Origin: Paulinella micropora
Lineage: Eukaryota; Cercozoa; Imbricatea; Euglyphida; Paulinellidae
Length of the DNA: 64,000 bases
Reading direction: 5' to 3'
NCBI GenBank assembly: GCA_019918135.1
Contig: WBZZ01000751.1
Coordinates: 50,001 to 114,000, forward strand
Part shown: positions 21,469 to 32,137 of the stretch, one piece after another
Position numbering within the stretch: position 1 is the first letter of the stretch
How the letters are laid out: every line of letters begins with the position of its first letter
Made by a program: the position numbers and the translations under genes
The notes under the pieces: model-generated
The model's database searches: none
Told to the model about the DNA's origin: nothing
The model's input: only the letters and a program-made list of their open reading frames with translations

Positions 21469-21977
21469 ATGGCTGACGACCCAACCACACGGGAGGAACC
21501 AGAGGAGGAAGTTCAAGACCAGCCAGAGGACTCCGAAGTAAAGGTACGTTTGTTGCTTGTTTCCTTTCTACATAATTTTTTTTGCAGGAGTTGTCCGATG
21601 CTCTTGAAGTTTTATGGGTGGGTCGCATCAGGGCGGATAATATTCCGAAAGAGTTGGGTGGGAATAGGGCAATAGTAGTCGCTCGCAGTCCTAACTCCAA
21701 TAGCAAACAACCGATTGAGGGAAAACTGCAGTATTGGGCTCACATTGAAAGAAAAAATGGGGTTGCGAAACTTTTTCTTGAGAGAAATGAAGGTATGATA
21801 CCCGTGAAGTTGAATTGCTACAAGTCGCCAATGCGGAAAGACCAATTACCCGAGCGGTTCGTTGTTGAATTTGTTGATGGGTCTTTTAAGTTATTCAGAT
21901 CTTGGGATAATATTGACAAAATCGCTAATTACTACGGCTTAATTATCAAGTCCGCTTATCGGGTCATCTTCGATTAA
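21469..21977 (+). CDS. Small accessory gene with one 44-base intron, element A
   Basis: ATG at 21,469 begins an acidic leader (MADDPTTREEPEEEVQDQPE). A GTACGT...TTTTTTTTGCAG interval at 21,544-21,587 has the form of a spliceosomal intron. Beyond it runs a globular segment (LWVGRIRADNIPKELGGNRA, YWAHIERKNGVAKLFLERNE, SFKLFRSWDNIDKIANYYGL). Total about 154 residues. The W-x-G-x-I start and the closing F-x-SW-x-x-I-x-x-Y-Y recall the edges of an SH2 fold, but the FLVR arginine is not clear, so this is only a suggestion. Element B has a spliced gene of similar design at 42,298-42,780. Confidence 0.5.
21544..21587 (+). other. Candidate spliceosomal intron
   Basis: Begins GTACGT, has a pyrimidine/T-rich 3' part and ends TTTTGCAG. 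Its length (44) is not a multiple of three. Confidence 0.55.
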
Positions 21978-22109
21978 ACAACAAAAATTTACCAAAAATA
22001 AACTCTATTATGTATCCTCTTTCAAAAATCGCTCCACTTTTATAATAGAATTTATTTTTGGTTTCTTCAGAGTTGACAAGAGACATTACAAATACAGGAA
22101 AGTTTTTCA

Positions 22110-23115
22110 TTAAATATCAAATTGGACTTTAGCCTTCCTCTCTCTCTTGCTAGTTCTTATGTTTTGTGGTTCTATTTCTTCTCTCTTTAGCAGTTCTTTA
22201 GTTTTCTTTTCTTTAATAACTTCTTTAGTTTGCTCTTTTATATCTTTTTCTTCGTCAATTGGTTTAATAAAATCAGTCTTCAATAAATCTCTAGGGCTTA
22301 CTAACTCGTCGTTATTTAATATTAACTTAAATCCGGAACGGCCTTTGACTTTAAAAAATAATTTTACTGAAAGTCTTTCCGCCTTTGGAAAAAACATTTC
22401 GTTTGTTTTCTTTTCTCACACTATCACCGACATTGAAGTCGTTAATTAAATTATCTCTTGTTATCACTTGTTTATTTTTGTCTCTCCCGAAAAATACATC
22501 TACCGGTTTAGCCTGAATTCCTCTATGAACTTTATGATTATAAGCATTGACTAAGTCTTGAATATAACTAACCCAATCAAAATTACGATTGGTTTCAAAT
22601 AAAAGGTCTAGCCATCTTCTAATACTCCTTATAACTCTATCAACAACCGCTAAGGCTCTATGGTCGCCAACTTCAACTACATCATGTCTAATTCCATTTT
22701 CAATAAAATATTCACGAGTTGCTCCTTTATATTCTCCACCGCTGTCAGTAGTAATTGATTTCGGTTTATATTTAATTGTTTTCAAAGCACAATAGACTTC
22801 TTTTGCGGTTTTATTTTTAATGGAATGATTATTAAATATCTTGAAATGACAATCTATCCAAAGTAGCATCCAAGCATACCCCTTATTTCCTTTCTTATCT
22901 TTTATCTTACTCATATCTGCTAAGTCAAGAAAGACTTGGTCTAATGGCTTATCAACCCATATAGTATTCCATATTTTCGGGTTCTTTTTCCGGTGATGTA
23001 TTTCAAGGGCTTCTTCTTCTTTTGTTTTAACTACTTCCCCCGTAGGTGTGTCTTCTAATTGACTATTACGATTTTGATTATTAATAATTGTATGTTTATG
23101 GTCTAAATCAGGCAT
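22110..23115 (-). pseudogene. RVE integrase of element A
   Basis: Retroviral-type integrase, which in Polintons joins the element ends to host DNA. Core strands are seen as VFLDLADMSKIKDKKGNKGY (first catalytic Asp), KSITTDSGGEYKGATREYF (second Asp) and the helix ALAVVDRVIRSIRRWLDLLF. The C-terminal part has an SH3/chromo-like barrel signature (VGDSVRKENKRNVFSKGGKT; KVKGRSGFKLILNNDELVSP) and a basic tail. The likely start is MPDLDHKH at 23,115, ten bases from the divergent gene at 23,126. Homologous throughout to 43,752-44,743 in element B. Degraded. Confidence 0.9.
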
Positions 23116-23125
23116 TCTATATAGT

Positions 23126-23383
23126 ATGAGATTTTCAAAGTCCAATGTAAAAAACAAAAAATATAAAGTCATTAGTCCAAAAGGTAAGGTTATTAATTTT
23201 GGGGATATCAGATACGAACATTATAAAGACCTCATAGGGTTATATTCACATTTAGACCATCTGGATAAAGAAAGAAGAAAAAAATACAGAATGAGAGCAA
23301 AGGCTATAAAAAATTCAAAAGGTGAATTAACTTATAATAATCCAGAGTATGCGAATTATTATTCTTATCATTATCTTTGTTAA
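23126..23383 (+). CDS. DUF5754-like small protein, element A
   Basis: 85 residues, apparently whole: MRFSKSNVKNKKYKVISPKG, VINFGDIRYEHYKDLIGLYS, HLDHLDKERRKKYRMRAKAI, then NNPEYANYYSYHYLC. The GDIRYEHYKD and YSHLDHLDKERRKKYRMR blocks match a small protein family I know from large DNA viruses and phages (DUF5754), whose function is not established. It is divergently arranged with the integrase, with 10 bases between starts. Absent from element B, where integrase and the next gene adjoin, so it is a gain in A or a loss in B. Confidence 0.65.
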   Translation: MRFSKSNVKNKKYKVISPKGKVINFGDIRYEHYKDLIGLYSHLDHLDKERRKKYRMRAKAIKNSKGELTYNNPEYANYYSYHYLC

Positions 23384-23386
23384 TAT

Positions 23387-23909
23387 CTAAAACTTCAAAA
23401 ACATCCGTGAGACATCATCACTTTTTTCTTTCTTATTTGTCTTTTTAGATTGATTATAAACATTAACAGATATGTTTGATTTCTTTGATTTCCCTTTTCC
23501 TTTCTTAGGCTTTGATTCTTCTTCACTACTCTCGCTTTCACTTTCTTCACTCTCCAGCTCAGGCTCCGGTTTCTTACTCTTCTTCTTTTCTCTCTTAGTT
23601 TCCGCTTTCTTTCTTCTTATCTTCATTTTCGCCATCTTTTCAGCGATGATATCAGTAAAATCACATTCATCTTCACTCTCACTCTGCTCGGGTGTGTCAT
23701 CTTGATCCTTCTCATTAATAATATCTGTTGCTAAATTCTTATTTTCTATCTCTGCTATTTTTCGTTCCATATCTTCGTCTTCATTTTTAACCGCATTTCG
23801 GTATTGTTCCAAAACCTTTTTGGCATGTTCCATTTTTCTCTGCTTCGCTTTTTGTTTAATTCCATCGACTGCTTTTCCCCAGTTTTATCGACTCGCTTCA
23901 GGACTTGGC
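23387..23909 (-). pseudogene. Highly charged acidic/basic protein, element A
   Basis: Alternating acidic and Lys-rich blocks: DTPEQSESEDECDFTDIIAE, KMAKMKIRRKKAETKREKKK, SEESESESSEEESKPKKGKG, and a conserved tail SDDVSRMFLKF. The N-terminal start MPSPEASR is shared with the element B homologue (44,752-45,265). Low complexity with a conserved hydrophobic C-terminal patch suggests a nucleic-acid- or virion-binding role, but no function can be assigned. Convergent with the DUF5754-like gene (3 bases apart). Degraded. Confidence 0.6.
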
Positions 23910-24030
23910 ATTCTATACTAAAATTTTTATTTTTTAGTATTTTTAAAATTAAATATTTATTTGAAACTTTTTAGAAAAGTTTCACAAAAAAGATTTTACT
24001 CAAAGATTTTTCAAAATCTTTGTATATAAT

Positions 24031-27000
24031 ATGTCGCAATATAAATCATTACTCGGCCTTAATGAGTTGGCTGTTGATAGTCTAAATATACTTAACCTTG
24101 ACCTTACCAACACAAACATAGTCGGTCTGAATACAGACAGTGCCAGAAGATTCCGACCCAATAAATCTTTATTATACAGATGCGCGAGTTGACACACGGC
24201 TCGCTTTAAAATCAACGACGGACATCAAAGAAGGAAAGAATTTATATTATACAGAGCAACGAGTGAGAGAAAACGACGAAGTTAAAGCCTCAACTCAACA
24301 CAGAAGCAATACTTCCAATCCGCACCAAACCAGTTTATATAATTTGATAGACACAAACATATTTGCACAAGCGAGCGGACAATACTTAACTTACAACGAT
24401 GTAGAAGGCAAATGGAAGAATACTACCCTTGGTTCAATTGATACACTTTCAGATGTGGTTATAACCGCGCCTATAGCGATGAATAGTTATCTAACATATA
24501 ATTCAATAAACTGGGTAAATAAAACATTTCCGATAAATGTTGATGAATTCGGCAATATTAGTATGGGAAGGAAGAATATAACAGGAGTAAATTTGCTAAA
24601 TACCAAAGATGTTGATGAATGGATATTTGAGCATAATGAAAATAATGATAAAGTTTCAGCAGGTGGAAGTATAGATAGCCACAGCGATGCGACAGTATCA
24701 GGCTTCCCAGCAGATAACCAACTGCTTATGTATAGCACGGGGCAATGGAGAAACACCACACCACCCTTTCTTAGATTAGACGGCACTGCTAGTATGACGG
24801 GGGCACTAAATATGGGCGGTTTTGCTATTTCAGGGGCTTCTACATATAATGGAATTAATCTCGCTAATCTCGCAGTTGATGGTTCGGTGGTCAAACTAAC
24901 AGGAGACCAAACCATAGGAGGAATTAAAACATTTAGCAGTATAATAAATGCGAGTTCTGGTCTTGACATGAAAAGTCAAAACATTACAAACGTAGGTCAA
25001 CTAAATGGCAGGTCTACAACTTGGCTATCAGAGCATGATACGAACACGGCGAAAGTGTCGGCGAGTAGAAGTATTGATACACATAGCGATGTGATTATAA
25101 CAACAGCATCAGATAATCAACTACTCATTTATAGCACAGGACAATGGAGAAACGTGGCATCACCCTTTCTTAGATTAGACGGCACTGCTAGTATGACGGG
25201 AGGACTAAATACGGGAAACCAAAGCATAACACATGTAAATCTTGTTGATGGCGTGGATGTTTCTGTTCTTGATGGTTCGGCTGTTAAAACCTCAGGAAAC
25301 CAAACCATAGCAGGAATTAAGACATATAGCAGTGGTGTTGAAATTACTGGAGATTCAATAAATTCAACAACAAAAGGCACATTCATCTTTTTCAATTCTA
25401 CAAGTAATATCGGGTCAATTGCTAATTTGGATATGAAAACTGCAACATATTACAACTTGAAATTTCTGCGAAAAAAAAAAGTTTTATTATTGATGGGACG
25501 ATTGTTTCGTGGTTTAATGCTACTGGATTAGATTGTAATAGTAGTCGGATTGTTAATCTGGGAGCACCATAAAATGCGAATGAAGCGGTAAATAGACAAT
25601 ATCTGGATGACAATTGTGTGAAACTAACAGGAGACCAAACAATAACAGGAATTAAAACATTCAACGGGACGAGCACTACGATAAAATATCTAACTTGAAC
25701 ACAAACGGCTGATTTTAATAATCAAGAAATCATTAATGGTGGAAATGTAACATATAATGGTGCGAGGAATTAAACCAAAATGGAGGAGATATATTCTTTT
25801 CACAGACATAAGGTGATTATCAATATTTCTTATTTTCTCTAAATACTGCTACAAGTGGAACCGCAGACCAAAGAGGTTATGTATTCACAAATGTAGCATT
25901 TGATGTAAAAGGGGCGGGACTTTATATTTCAAAACTTTTGGACAATAGAAGTGCTTCATCTGACATTGTCAGTTTTAACAATGCTGGCGGTATGCGATTT
26001 TATGGTGCTTTGGATATGAATTCAAACAACATAACAAGTGCTGGAACAATAACGGGAACATCAATCACTTCAACTACTGGCATGACTACAACAACATTAA
26101 CGGCGAGCGGATTATTAACAGCAGATGGCGGTTTCAAGTCATCTATTCAAAATAAAGTAGACGGAGGAAATGGACAGGGTATATTTCTGTGGGATACAGA
26201 CAACACAGGATGGGGGATTTATATGGCTCAGCCAGGGGCAGGTAAAAGTCTATCTGGAGGGTCTGCGGTTGCAGGCAACGATATTTCAGGCTTTGCTATA
26301 AGATTTAGGTCTGGTTTTGCTTCGGCAGATGGCTTTGTGTGGGAAAATTCTAATGAGCAATTGTTAATGTCATTAAATGGGGCAAACGGAACTTTATGGA
26401 CAAAAGGATTGATAACGGCTAGTGCGGGGATATCAACAACAACATTAACGACGAGTAATAAAATAACAACAGCATCAGGTAAACCGATAATCATAGGCAA
26501 TACAACGAAATCAGCAAATGGGGCGACAGGGGGCTTAGAATTATACGGGACGGCTTCAAATATCGGAGGGGCACACTTACAAGCAATAACAACGGCGGAT
26601 GCTTATCCAACATTTCAATTATTGAACTGGGCACACGATAACATAAATTTATATTTTGATTGCTATTACAACGGGACGAACATATTATCTTCTAACACTT
26701 CTTCAAATTTTCAAATAGCGAAATACTTAAACAAACTCAGTTTTAATTACAAAAATGGTGGAACACTTGGGCAGTCTATAACAATGACAGAGGCGATATC
26801 TATTGATACAGCAGGATTATTAGCGACGAAGGCAGTAACGGCGAGTGGATTAATAACGGCTAGTGCGGGAATTACGTATTCTGGGGTGCTAAATACCACA
26901 ACTAATAATGGAGCGAAAATAGGAATTCAAGGACAAACAGACGGGGCGAATGCGAGAGGAATATTTATTTGGGATACTGGTGATTCAGCATGAGGGATTT

Positions 27001-27693
27001 ATATGTCTCAGTCTGGAGCAAATAAATCATTAAGTGGAGGAACAGCACCAGCAGGAGGAGTAGGCGGAGAATTAACTTCTTATGCTATTAGATTTAGAGT
27101 GAATAATTCTTCAACGAGTGGGTTCATATGGGAGAATAGTTCAAATACTGCTTTAATGTCTTTGAAAGCAAGCGATGGACAATTATGGGTATTGTCTAAT
27201 CCAATTCAATATTCAGACAGGAGAAAAAAAGAAGATATAAAGGAATGCTTAGGCTTAGATTTTATTAATAAGTTAAATCCAGTCTGCTATCGTATGATTG
27301 ATGATAACAAGAAATGTAGGACTGGCTTAAGCACAGGAATTAGAAGAAATACTAACAGAAATGAATATGCTAGATTTTGGCGGTTTTACAAAAGAAACAA
27401 TTATGGTTCCATGTCCAAAGCAAAGAAAAGAACGCGAATTGAAGGGTGTGAGTGTTAATCCAGAAGATGTTAAATGTGTTGATAGTGGTGATGTCGGTTA
27501 TGGTATAGGTTATTCCGAGTTTATCGCCCCATTAATTAAAGCGGTTCAACAATTATCAGAAAAGTTAGTTACATCTATTGATGCAATCAATAATTTAGAA
27601 AAAGAAAATAAAACTTTACTTAATATATTACAAGACCAAGCAAACCAATTAGCAGAAATCAGAGCAGTCGTTTTTTCAAATGTCAAACAATAA
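24031..27693 (+). pseudogene. Tail-fibre-like protein with C-terminal Peptidase S74 chaperone domain, element A
   Basis: Start MSQYKSLLGLNELAVDSL at 24,031, after TATATAAT. A gene of about 3.6 kb built of phage-fibre-like modules: DVDEWIFEHNENNDKVSAGG, LDGTASMTGALNMGGFAISG, VVKLTGDQTIGGIKTFSSII, each repeated with variation, then Gly/Ala/Thr-rich shaft units (ITASAGI; TTTLTASGLLTADGG). The C-terminal part has the S74 signature (SDRRKKEDIKECLGLDFINK; LNPVCYRMIDDNKK) and a trailing coiled coil. In known S74 proteins this domain trimerises the fibre and cuts itself off. A virion attachment fibre is inferred. Degraded. Confidence 0.85.
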
Positions 27694-28035
27694 TACAACT
27701 AGACTTCACAGACCCCCGCCTATTATGGATATGGATGGCGAACTAACTCCAGAATTAAAGTCTCGTGTTCTTGAAGTAGAACTAAAGACTGAGGAAAAAA
27801 AAGTAGAGCACGAATTGGAAGATAACTGGAATTGTTGTTGTATAAAAACAGACCGACCGACAGCCGACTTATTAAATACTTATTTCAAAAGGGTGTCATC
27901 ATTGCCATTATAACCCTTTGTATCGTAAGGCTATCTGAAAAGAACTTGCCGTGCGAGGTTGCTAATACTTATGTCGGTATTTTGACCTTACTCATAGGAA
28001 TTTGCCTTCCATCACCTTCTTCAAGTAAGAAATGA
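27680..28035 (+). pseudogene. Small membrane protein, element A
   Basis: Starts inside the fibre stop region (ATGTCAAACAATAATAC), a 14-base overlap. N-terminus MSNNNTTRLHRPPPIMDMDG, a charged helix, the box NWNCCC, then two hydrophobic segments (IIAIITLCIVRL and YVGILTLLIGICL). Nearly identical to 49,715-50,071 in element B, which reads through whole. Topology suggests a short membrane-anchored virion or host-interaction protein; function unknown. Degraded. Confidence 0.65.
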
Positions 28036-28047
28036 AACTCAGTTTTT

Positions 28048-28086
28048 GTGAGCGAAGCGTCACAACACACCTTCGGTGTTTGTGTG
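28048..28086. repeat. Short double palindrome (RPE-like family), intergenic
   Basis: gtgagcgaagcgtcac followed by acaccttcggtgtt, i.e. two tiny hairpins in tandem. Same plan as the copies at 36,535, 36,788, 38,211, 39,738 and 50,084. Confidence 0.6.
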
Positions 28087-28095
28087 TCCTTTTTT

Positions 28096-28434
28096 TCAAA
28101 AAGACGAGCATTCATATACTTGAGTTTTATACCACATAGCATCATTTGAGCAAATTAAAGGAATGGCTTCATCAAAACTAACACACCAATCACTCATAGG
28201 CTTATACACACATTTAAATTTAGTTTCTATTCCTTGCTTTATACAATAAGCACAACTCTCATTCTTTTTTCGCTTACCCGCGAGTAAAAGTCGCAGGCAG
28301 TTCGCGAAAGTATTTTTGTTATTAAAAAGTTTATCATTAGTAATATAATCATGGCTACTGAGTATAAATATCAGCGGATTATTTTTCTGAGCAATGATTT
28401 TGTTGGTAGCAAAACATTTAATAAAAATATTCAA
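28096..28434 (-). CDS. Unknown Cys-containing protein, element A only
   Basis: 112 residues, not recognised: MNIFIKCFATNKIIAQKNNP, FILSSHDYITNDKLFNNKNT, RKKNESCAYCIKQGIETKFK, CVYKPMSDWCVSFDEAIPLI. The Cys-x2-Cys in SCAYC and a later CVYKP could bind metal. It lies on the minus strand inside an otherwise rightward block and has no counterpart in element B, so it is probably cargo. Confidence 0.5.
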   Translation of the reverse strand: MNIFIKCFATNKIIAQKNNPLIFILSSHDYITNDKLFNNKNTFANCLRLLLAGKRKKNESCAYCIKQGIETKFKCVYKPMSDWCVSFDEAIPLICSNDAMWYKTQVYECSSF

Positions 28435-28451
28435 ATGTCACACCGACCAAA

Positions 28452-28709
28452 ATGAATGTTAAGTTTATTCATTATACGAACGACCAGACGGAAACCAAAA
28501 CCAGAATTCTTTATATGCACAGAATTGGAATTATCGGCACATTCGCTGATAGTAATATAGCAAACATTTCAAACCTTTGTTACAATTTAGGTGTCGTTGG
28601 ATGGACGGACGGACAATATACATTTAAAGTCCTTGAAACTGACAGCGGAAATATTGACACAGGAAATTTAGCTGGCCGAATTGTTGTGTGTTTGGAATTT
28701 CTTGCTTAG
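28452..28709 (+). CDS. Unknown 85-residue protein, element A only
   Basis: Apparently whole: MNVKFIHYTNDQTETKTRIL, YMHRIGIIGTFADSNIANIS, VVGWTDGQYTFKVLETDSGN. Beta-rich pattern, no signal peptide or membrane segment. Divergent from the gene at 28,096-28,434 and ten bases upstream of the ATPase start. No counterpart visible in element B. Function unknown. Confidence 0.5.
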   Translation: MNVKFIHYTNDQTETKTRILYMHRIGIIGTFADSNIANISNLCYNLGVVGWTDGQYTFKVLETDSGNIDTGNLAGRIVVCLEFLA

Positions 28710-28719
28710 AATATACACG

Positions 28720-29538
28720 ATGCAAAAAATCAATAATGTCAAGGTGACGCCTGTAAAACAAGAGGGGGATGGAAACAAAAAAGCCAAGGGTTATAAATTA
28801 TTCAACGAGCCGTATGCAAATATATTTCTACTTGCCCGTAAGAAGAGCGGGAAAACAACAGCACTCTTTGAAATACTGAAAAGGACAACCGACAGAAAGA
28901 CCCGTATCGTCATTATCGCTTCAACAATACACAAGGACTACATTTATAAAGCAATGGTAAAGCACTTCAAGAACAGGGGAAACTCAATGGCAATTTATAC
29001 CTTTCTTAAATCAGATGGTGTTAATGTGATAGACTATGAACTTGACAAACTGAACAGACAGGACGAGCAACACGAAGGAGAAATAAAACAGGACAAAGAG
29101 GAAATAGAGAAACCAAAATTTCTTCATTTCGGAAAGGAAAAGAAAGAAGAAGAAGGAGGTGAGAAGAAAGAGAGACCAAGTAAGTATATTTCACCAGAGA
29201 TTGTTTTTGTTTTGGACGATTTAGGGAGTGGATGAAGAGATAAGTCCGTAAGCGATTTGTTAAAAAAGAACAGACACTATAAAAGTAAGGTGATTATGTC
29301 TAGTCAGTATTTGAATGACCTACGGCCAGAAGCCATTAAGCAGTTAGATTATTTGTTAATCTTTCCGGGTCAGTCTCAAGACAAAATGGAACTCGTGTAT
29401 AAACACTTAGACTTATCTTTTGGCTTTGATTATTTTCTTCAAAAGTATCACGAGGCTACAAAGGAGAGATTTAATTTTCTTTATGTCTCAAGTGTTGATG
29501 ATGAGTTAAGAAAAATTTTTGCCTATCGCATGAAATAA
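28720..29538 (+). pseudogene. DNA-packaging ATPase (FtsK/HerA, A32-like), element A
   Basis: Start MQKINNVKV at 28,720, after AATATACACG; the upstream Met at 28,681 lies in the preceding gene. Walker A is seen as NIFLLARKKSGKTTALFEIL, an insertion of charged sequence follows, and Walker B is ISPEIVFVLDDLG, followed by KSKVIMSSQYLNDLRPEAIK (sensor-type strand ending in Ser-Gln). In Polintons and related viruses this enzyme pumps genomic DNA into the capsid. Element B retains only a C-terminal remnant (50,112-50,312). Degraded. Confidence 0.85.
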
Positions 29539-29539
29539 T

Positions 29540-29654
29540 GATATTTATCAACTACACTCTCGTTCGTTTCACTCATTCTCGTTTGTTGATAAACATCGTG
29601 AAAAAGTAAAAAACGATGTTTTATGAAACCGCGAAAGCGGGTGAATAAAATATC
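29540..29654. repeat. Double-hairpin intergenic module A1
   Basis: Hairpin 1: GATATTTATCAAC pairs with GTTGATAAACATC. Hairpin 2: GATGTTTTAT pairs with ATAAAATATC, enclosing a minor stem (ccgcgaaagcgg). Fills the gap after the ATPase. Confidence 0.8.
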
Positions 29655-29721
29655 AAATAATATTTTTGGACTTTTTTTTTTTTTTTTTTTGCTGAAAAGA
29701 TTTTTAAAATCTTTCTAATAT

Positions 29722-30033
29722 ATGCCAGTATCACCAGTGATAATTTCACGACCATCAGGATATAACATCGGATACAATCCATCAATGCCACAGAAGGGAG
29801 GAAAAAAGAAAACTAAGAAGAAGGGATGTGGGCAAAAGGGAGGAAAGATTAACTGGGCAAAGGTCGGAAAAACGGCCTTGGCTGTTAACAAATTCCTTCG
29901 CGATAACAAGATTATTTCAAAGACCGCTAATCCCCTTGGCGATGTCGGGGTTCCATATGCTTCTCGTATTGGGTCTATCGCCGCAAAACTTGGTTATGGT
30001 CAGCAACGAGGAGGAGCTGTAAAGTTTCATTGA
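29722..30033 (+). CDS. Basic Gly/Lys-rich virion-type protein, element A
   Basis: 103 residues, apparently whole: MPVSPVIISRPSGYNIGYNP, then KGGKKKTKKKGCGQKGGKIN, a helical core (KVGKTALAVNKFLRDNKIIS) and a Gly-rich basic end (LGYGQQRGGAVKFH). The core and basic linker are conserved in element B (50,349-50,789). Size, charge and place between ATPase and protease resemble small basic DNA-binding core peptides of adenovirus-like virions, which is inference. TATA-like motif TTCTAATATATG at the start. Confidence 0.6.
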   Translation: MPVSPVIISRPSGYNIGYNPSMPQKGGKKKTKKKGCGQKGGKINWAKVGKTALAVNKFLRDNKIISKTANPLGDVGVPYASRIGSIAAKLGYGQQRGGAVKFH

Positions 30034-30086
30034 ATATTTTGTTTTCAAATTCTAAAATATTAGAAATATTTTTTTGTTAATATACA

Positions 30087-31310
30087 ATGGTCGCTAAAAG
30101 GACTAATAAGAAAAAGGCTAAGGTAAGACCCCCGCGGGTTTATAGGAATAAGAGCGGGAGACCTTATATTATCCAGAAGGGTAAAAAATATTATCTTAAT
30201 TTTGGTAAGAAAACAAATGATATGAGCACTTCAAATCGTTAAGTTGTTTTTGAAATAAATTGGTAAGCCGAGGCCGCAAAGGCAGGGCCGCAATCCAAGG
30301 GAAAAAATAATCAAATCTGATTTCAATCGTCTTGAACACGAGAACAGAAACCAGATACAAAGCAACTTACTTTTACAAAAGAAATATGAGTTAATACATG
30401 ACGAGGAAGAAAAGGAAAAGAAGAAGAGGGAAGATGTGATAGAAGAAAAGAAAATGCTAAAACGAAAAGACATAGCAGATGCTAAGGAAAGACAAGATAT
30501 AATGGATAGGGAACATAAAAGAGAACTAGCGGATATTAATGAACGACAAGAACAACAAGCCAGAGAACTAAGAAGGGAGCAAAAACTCATAGAAGATGTA
30601 AAATATGAAGAAGACAGAAAAAATAGGATACAAGCATTACCACCACCACCACAATATCAATATATTATGCCACCGCAGCAGGGACAGCCACAAGCACCGC
30701 CATTAGGAGCACCACCACAAGCACCGCCATTACCTAATTTAGGAGATGAAGCACAATTGAAAACGAAAGAGCAATATGAGGAAGAAAAAAAGCAAAAGCA
30801 GAAAGATATTGAAACACTGAAATTAGCAGGATATACAGATAAGTTCATAAAAAAGATGAGTCGTAAAGACTTACAAAAAGCCAGTCAAGATATTCAAACG
30901 GCTATAGTATTATTAGCCACAGGGTCATCTTTAGAGGAATAGAAAAAGTTAGCAGAAGAATATAAAGAAAAACTTGAAAAGGAAGAAAAGAAAGCAGAAG
31001 AAAAGGGTAAGCATTTTAAAAATTTACAAATTAATCAATTTTTAATCTCTGCATTTTCAAAAACTTATCATCCAAACATTACTATAAAAGAGTTAGCACA
31101 GGCTTTAAAAAAGAGACTAGATAGTGATGGACATAAAAAATTAAATTATAAAGACACTTCAAAGTGGATAATTAACATGATTAAACGGTTTAATATTGAT
31201 GTTCGAAATGAAAAGGAAAACGTAAAAAGAAAAGTAGCGGATTATGCTAGATATGAAGAGTATATGGGTATTAATGAACAAAAAGGGAATGGAGCAAAGA
31301 CATTAGAATA
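30087..31310 (+). pseudogene. Basic and coiled-coil ORF region, element A
   Basis: Start MVAKRTNKKKAKVRPPRVYR, preceded by the motif TTTTTTTGTTAATATACA. The conserved N-terminal block (NKSGRPYIIQKGKKYYLNFG) is followed by a long charged helix (KERQDIMDREHKRELADINE), a Pro/Gln-rich linker (ALPPPPQYQYIMPPQQGQPQ), and a C-terminal helical part (LKLAGYTDKFIKKMSRKDLQ). Element B has the same order at 50,810-51,717. It could be a scaffold or virion structural protein processed by the adjacent protease; that role is inferred. Degraded. Confidence 0.55.
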
Positions 31311-31459
31311 ATTAATTGATAAGGTATTTTCAATAAAAGCAATTAAAAAATACCTATCCCTCAATGATTGGAGGCACACAATGAATAAAAGGACTTTGTA
31401 AAAACTCTAACTAGCAAAATGACTATGACCCAAATGTAGATAAACAAGTTTCAAATGAT

Positions 31460-32092
31460 TTGAATATTGACGAGGGAATGCCCACCCCTACTATTACCAC
31501 ATCATTAGAGCACCAGCAAGAGGAGCCACAGCAACAACAGCAAGAGGAGCCACAGCAAGAGCCAGAGCAACAGCAAGAGCAATCCATGCAGGAAGGAGAG
31601 GGACGGGGACTAATGACTAATGAAATAGACGACATAATGAAAAAATATGGATGGTATCTCGGAGCAATAGCCAGTGATGAAATCTACAAGTTGAAGCCCG
31701 GAAGCAGAAAACGATACGGATTTATTATGAATTTGGACAATCACAAGCAAGCAGGGTCTCATTGGATCGCAGTATGGATAAGTCTAGATAAAGACAGGAG
31801 TGTTGAAGTCTATGACCCATTAGCACTTTACGAGCCAACAGAAGACTTTCAACAACAAATGAAACAACTAATAGACAAAAGCCATCGAAGCACATACCTG
31901 CTTATGAAAGTAAATAAAGTAAAAGAGCAGAGCGATACTTCCTCAACTTGTGGTTGGCATAGTATGAGGTTTTCAATGGAGCGGGCGAAAGGCAACCGGT
32001 TTAAGTTTAGTTCGGGTTTCACAGACCTAAAAGAAGAAGAAGCGGAAAAATTAAAAGCACAAAATGGGTATGGTTTTGATACATATATCTGA
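31460..32092 (+). CDS. Maturation cysteine protease (Ulp1/adenain-like), element A
   Basis: A Gln/Glu/Pro-rich leader is followed by the protease domain: GLMTNEIDDIMKKYGWYLGA, AGSHWIAVWISLDKDRSVEV (catalytic His in SHW), YDPLALYEPTEDFQQQMKQL (catalytic acid in VYDPL), and VKEQSDTSSTCGWHSMRFSM (Gln for the oxyanion hole and Cys in the CGWHS box). The order His-Asp-Gln-Cys is that of C48/C5 proteases. In Polintons it is expected to process capsid precursors. Homologous to 51,740-52,465. Placed between the coiled-coil ORF and the GIY-YIG gene. The catalytic domain looks whole. Confidence 0.88.
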   Translation: MNIDEGMPTPTITTSLEHQQEEPQQQQQEEPQQEPEQQQEQSMQEGEGRGLMTNEIDDIMKKYGWYLGAIASDEIYKLKPGSRKRYGFIMNLDNHKQAGSHWIAVWISLDKDRSVEVYDPLALYEPTEDFQQQMKQLIDKSHRSTYLLMKVNKVKEQSDTSSTCGWHSMRFSMERAKGNRFKFSSGFTDLKEEEAEKLKAQNGYGFDTYI

Positions 32093-32137
32093 ATTACGTA
32101 TTAAAGAAAAAAAGAATATAAAAGAATATAAAATAAT

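Noticed and set aside
21469-21977. Firm SH2 assignment for the spliced accessory genes
   Set aside because: The phosphotyrosine-binding arginine is not clearly placed in A and only loosely in B, so it is kept as a hypothesis.
24487-24969. Long minus-strand open frames opposite the fibre genes (also 46,499-46,918 and 47,132-47,611)
   Set aside because: They are shadows of the low-complexity fibre coding strand, with no motif and the same position in both elements.
29540-29654. Simple rho-independent terminators
   Set aside because: The modules are eukaryotic-element DNA, comprise two linked hairpins with fixed outer words, and also occur between co-directional and divergent parts; a termination role is possible but does not explain the family.
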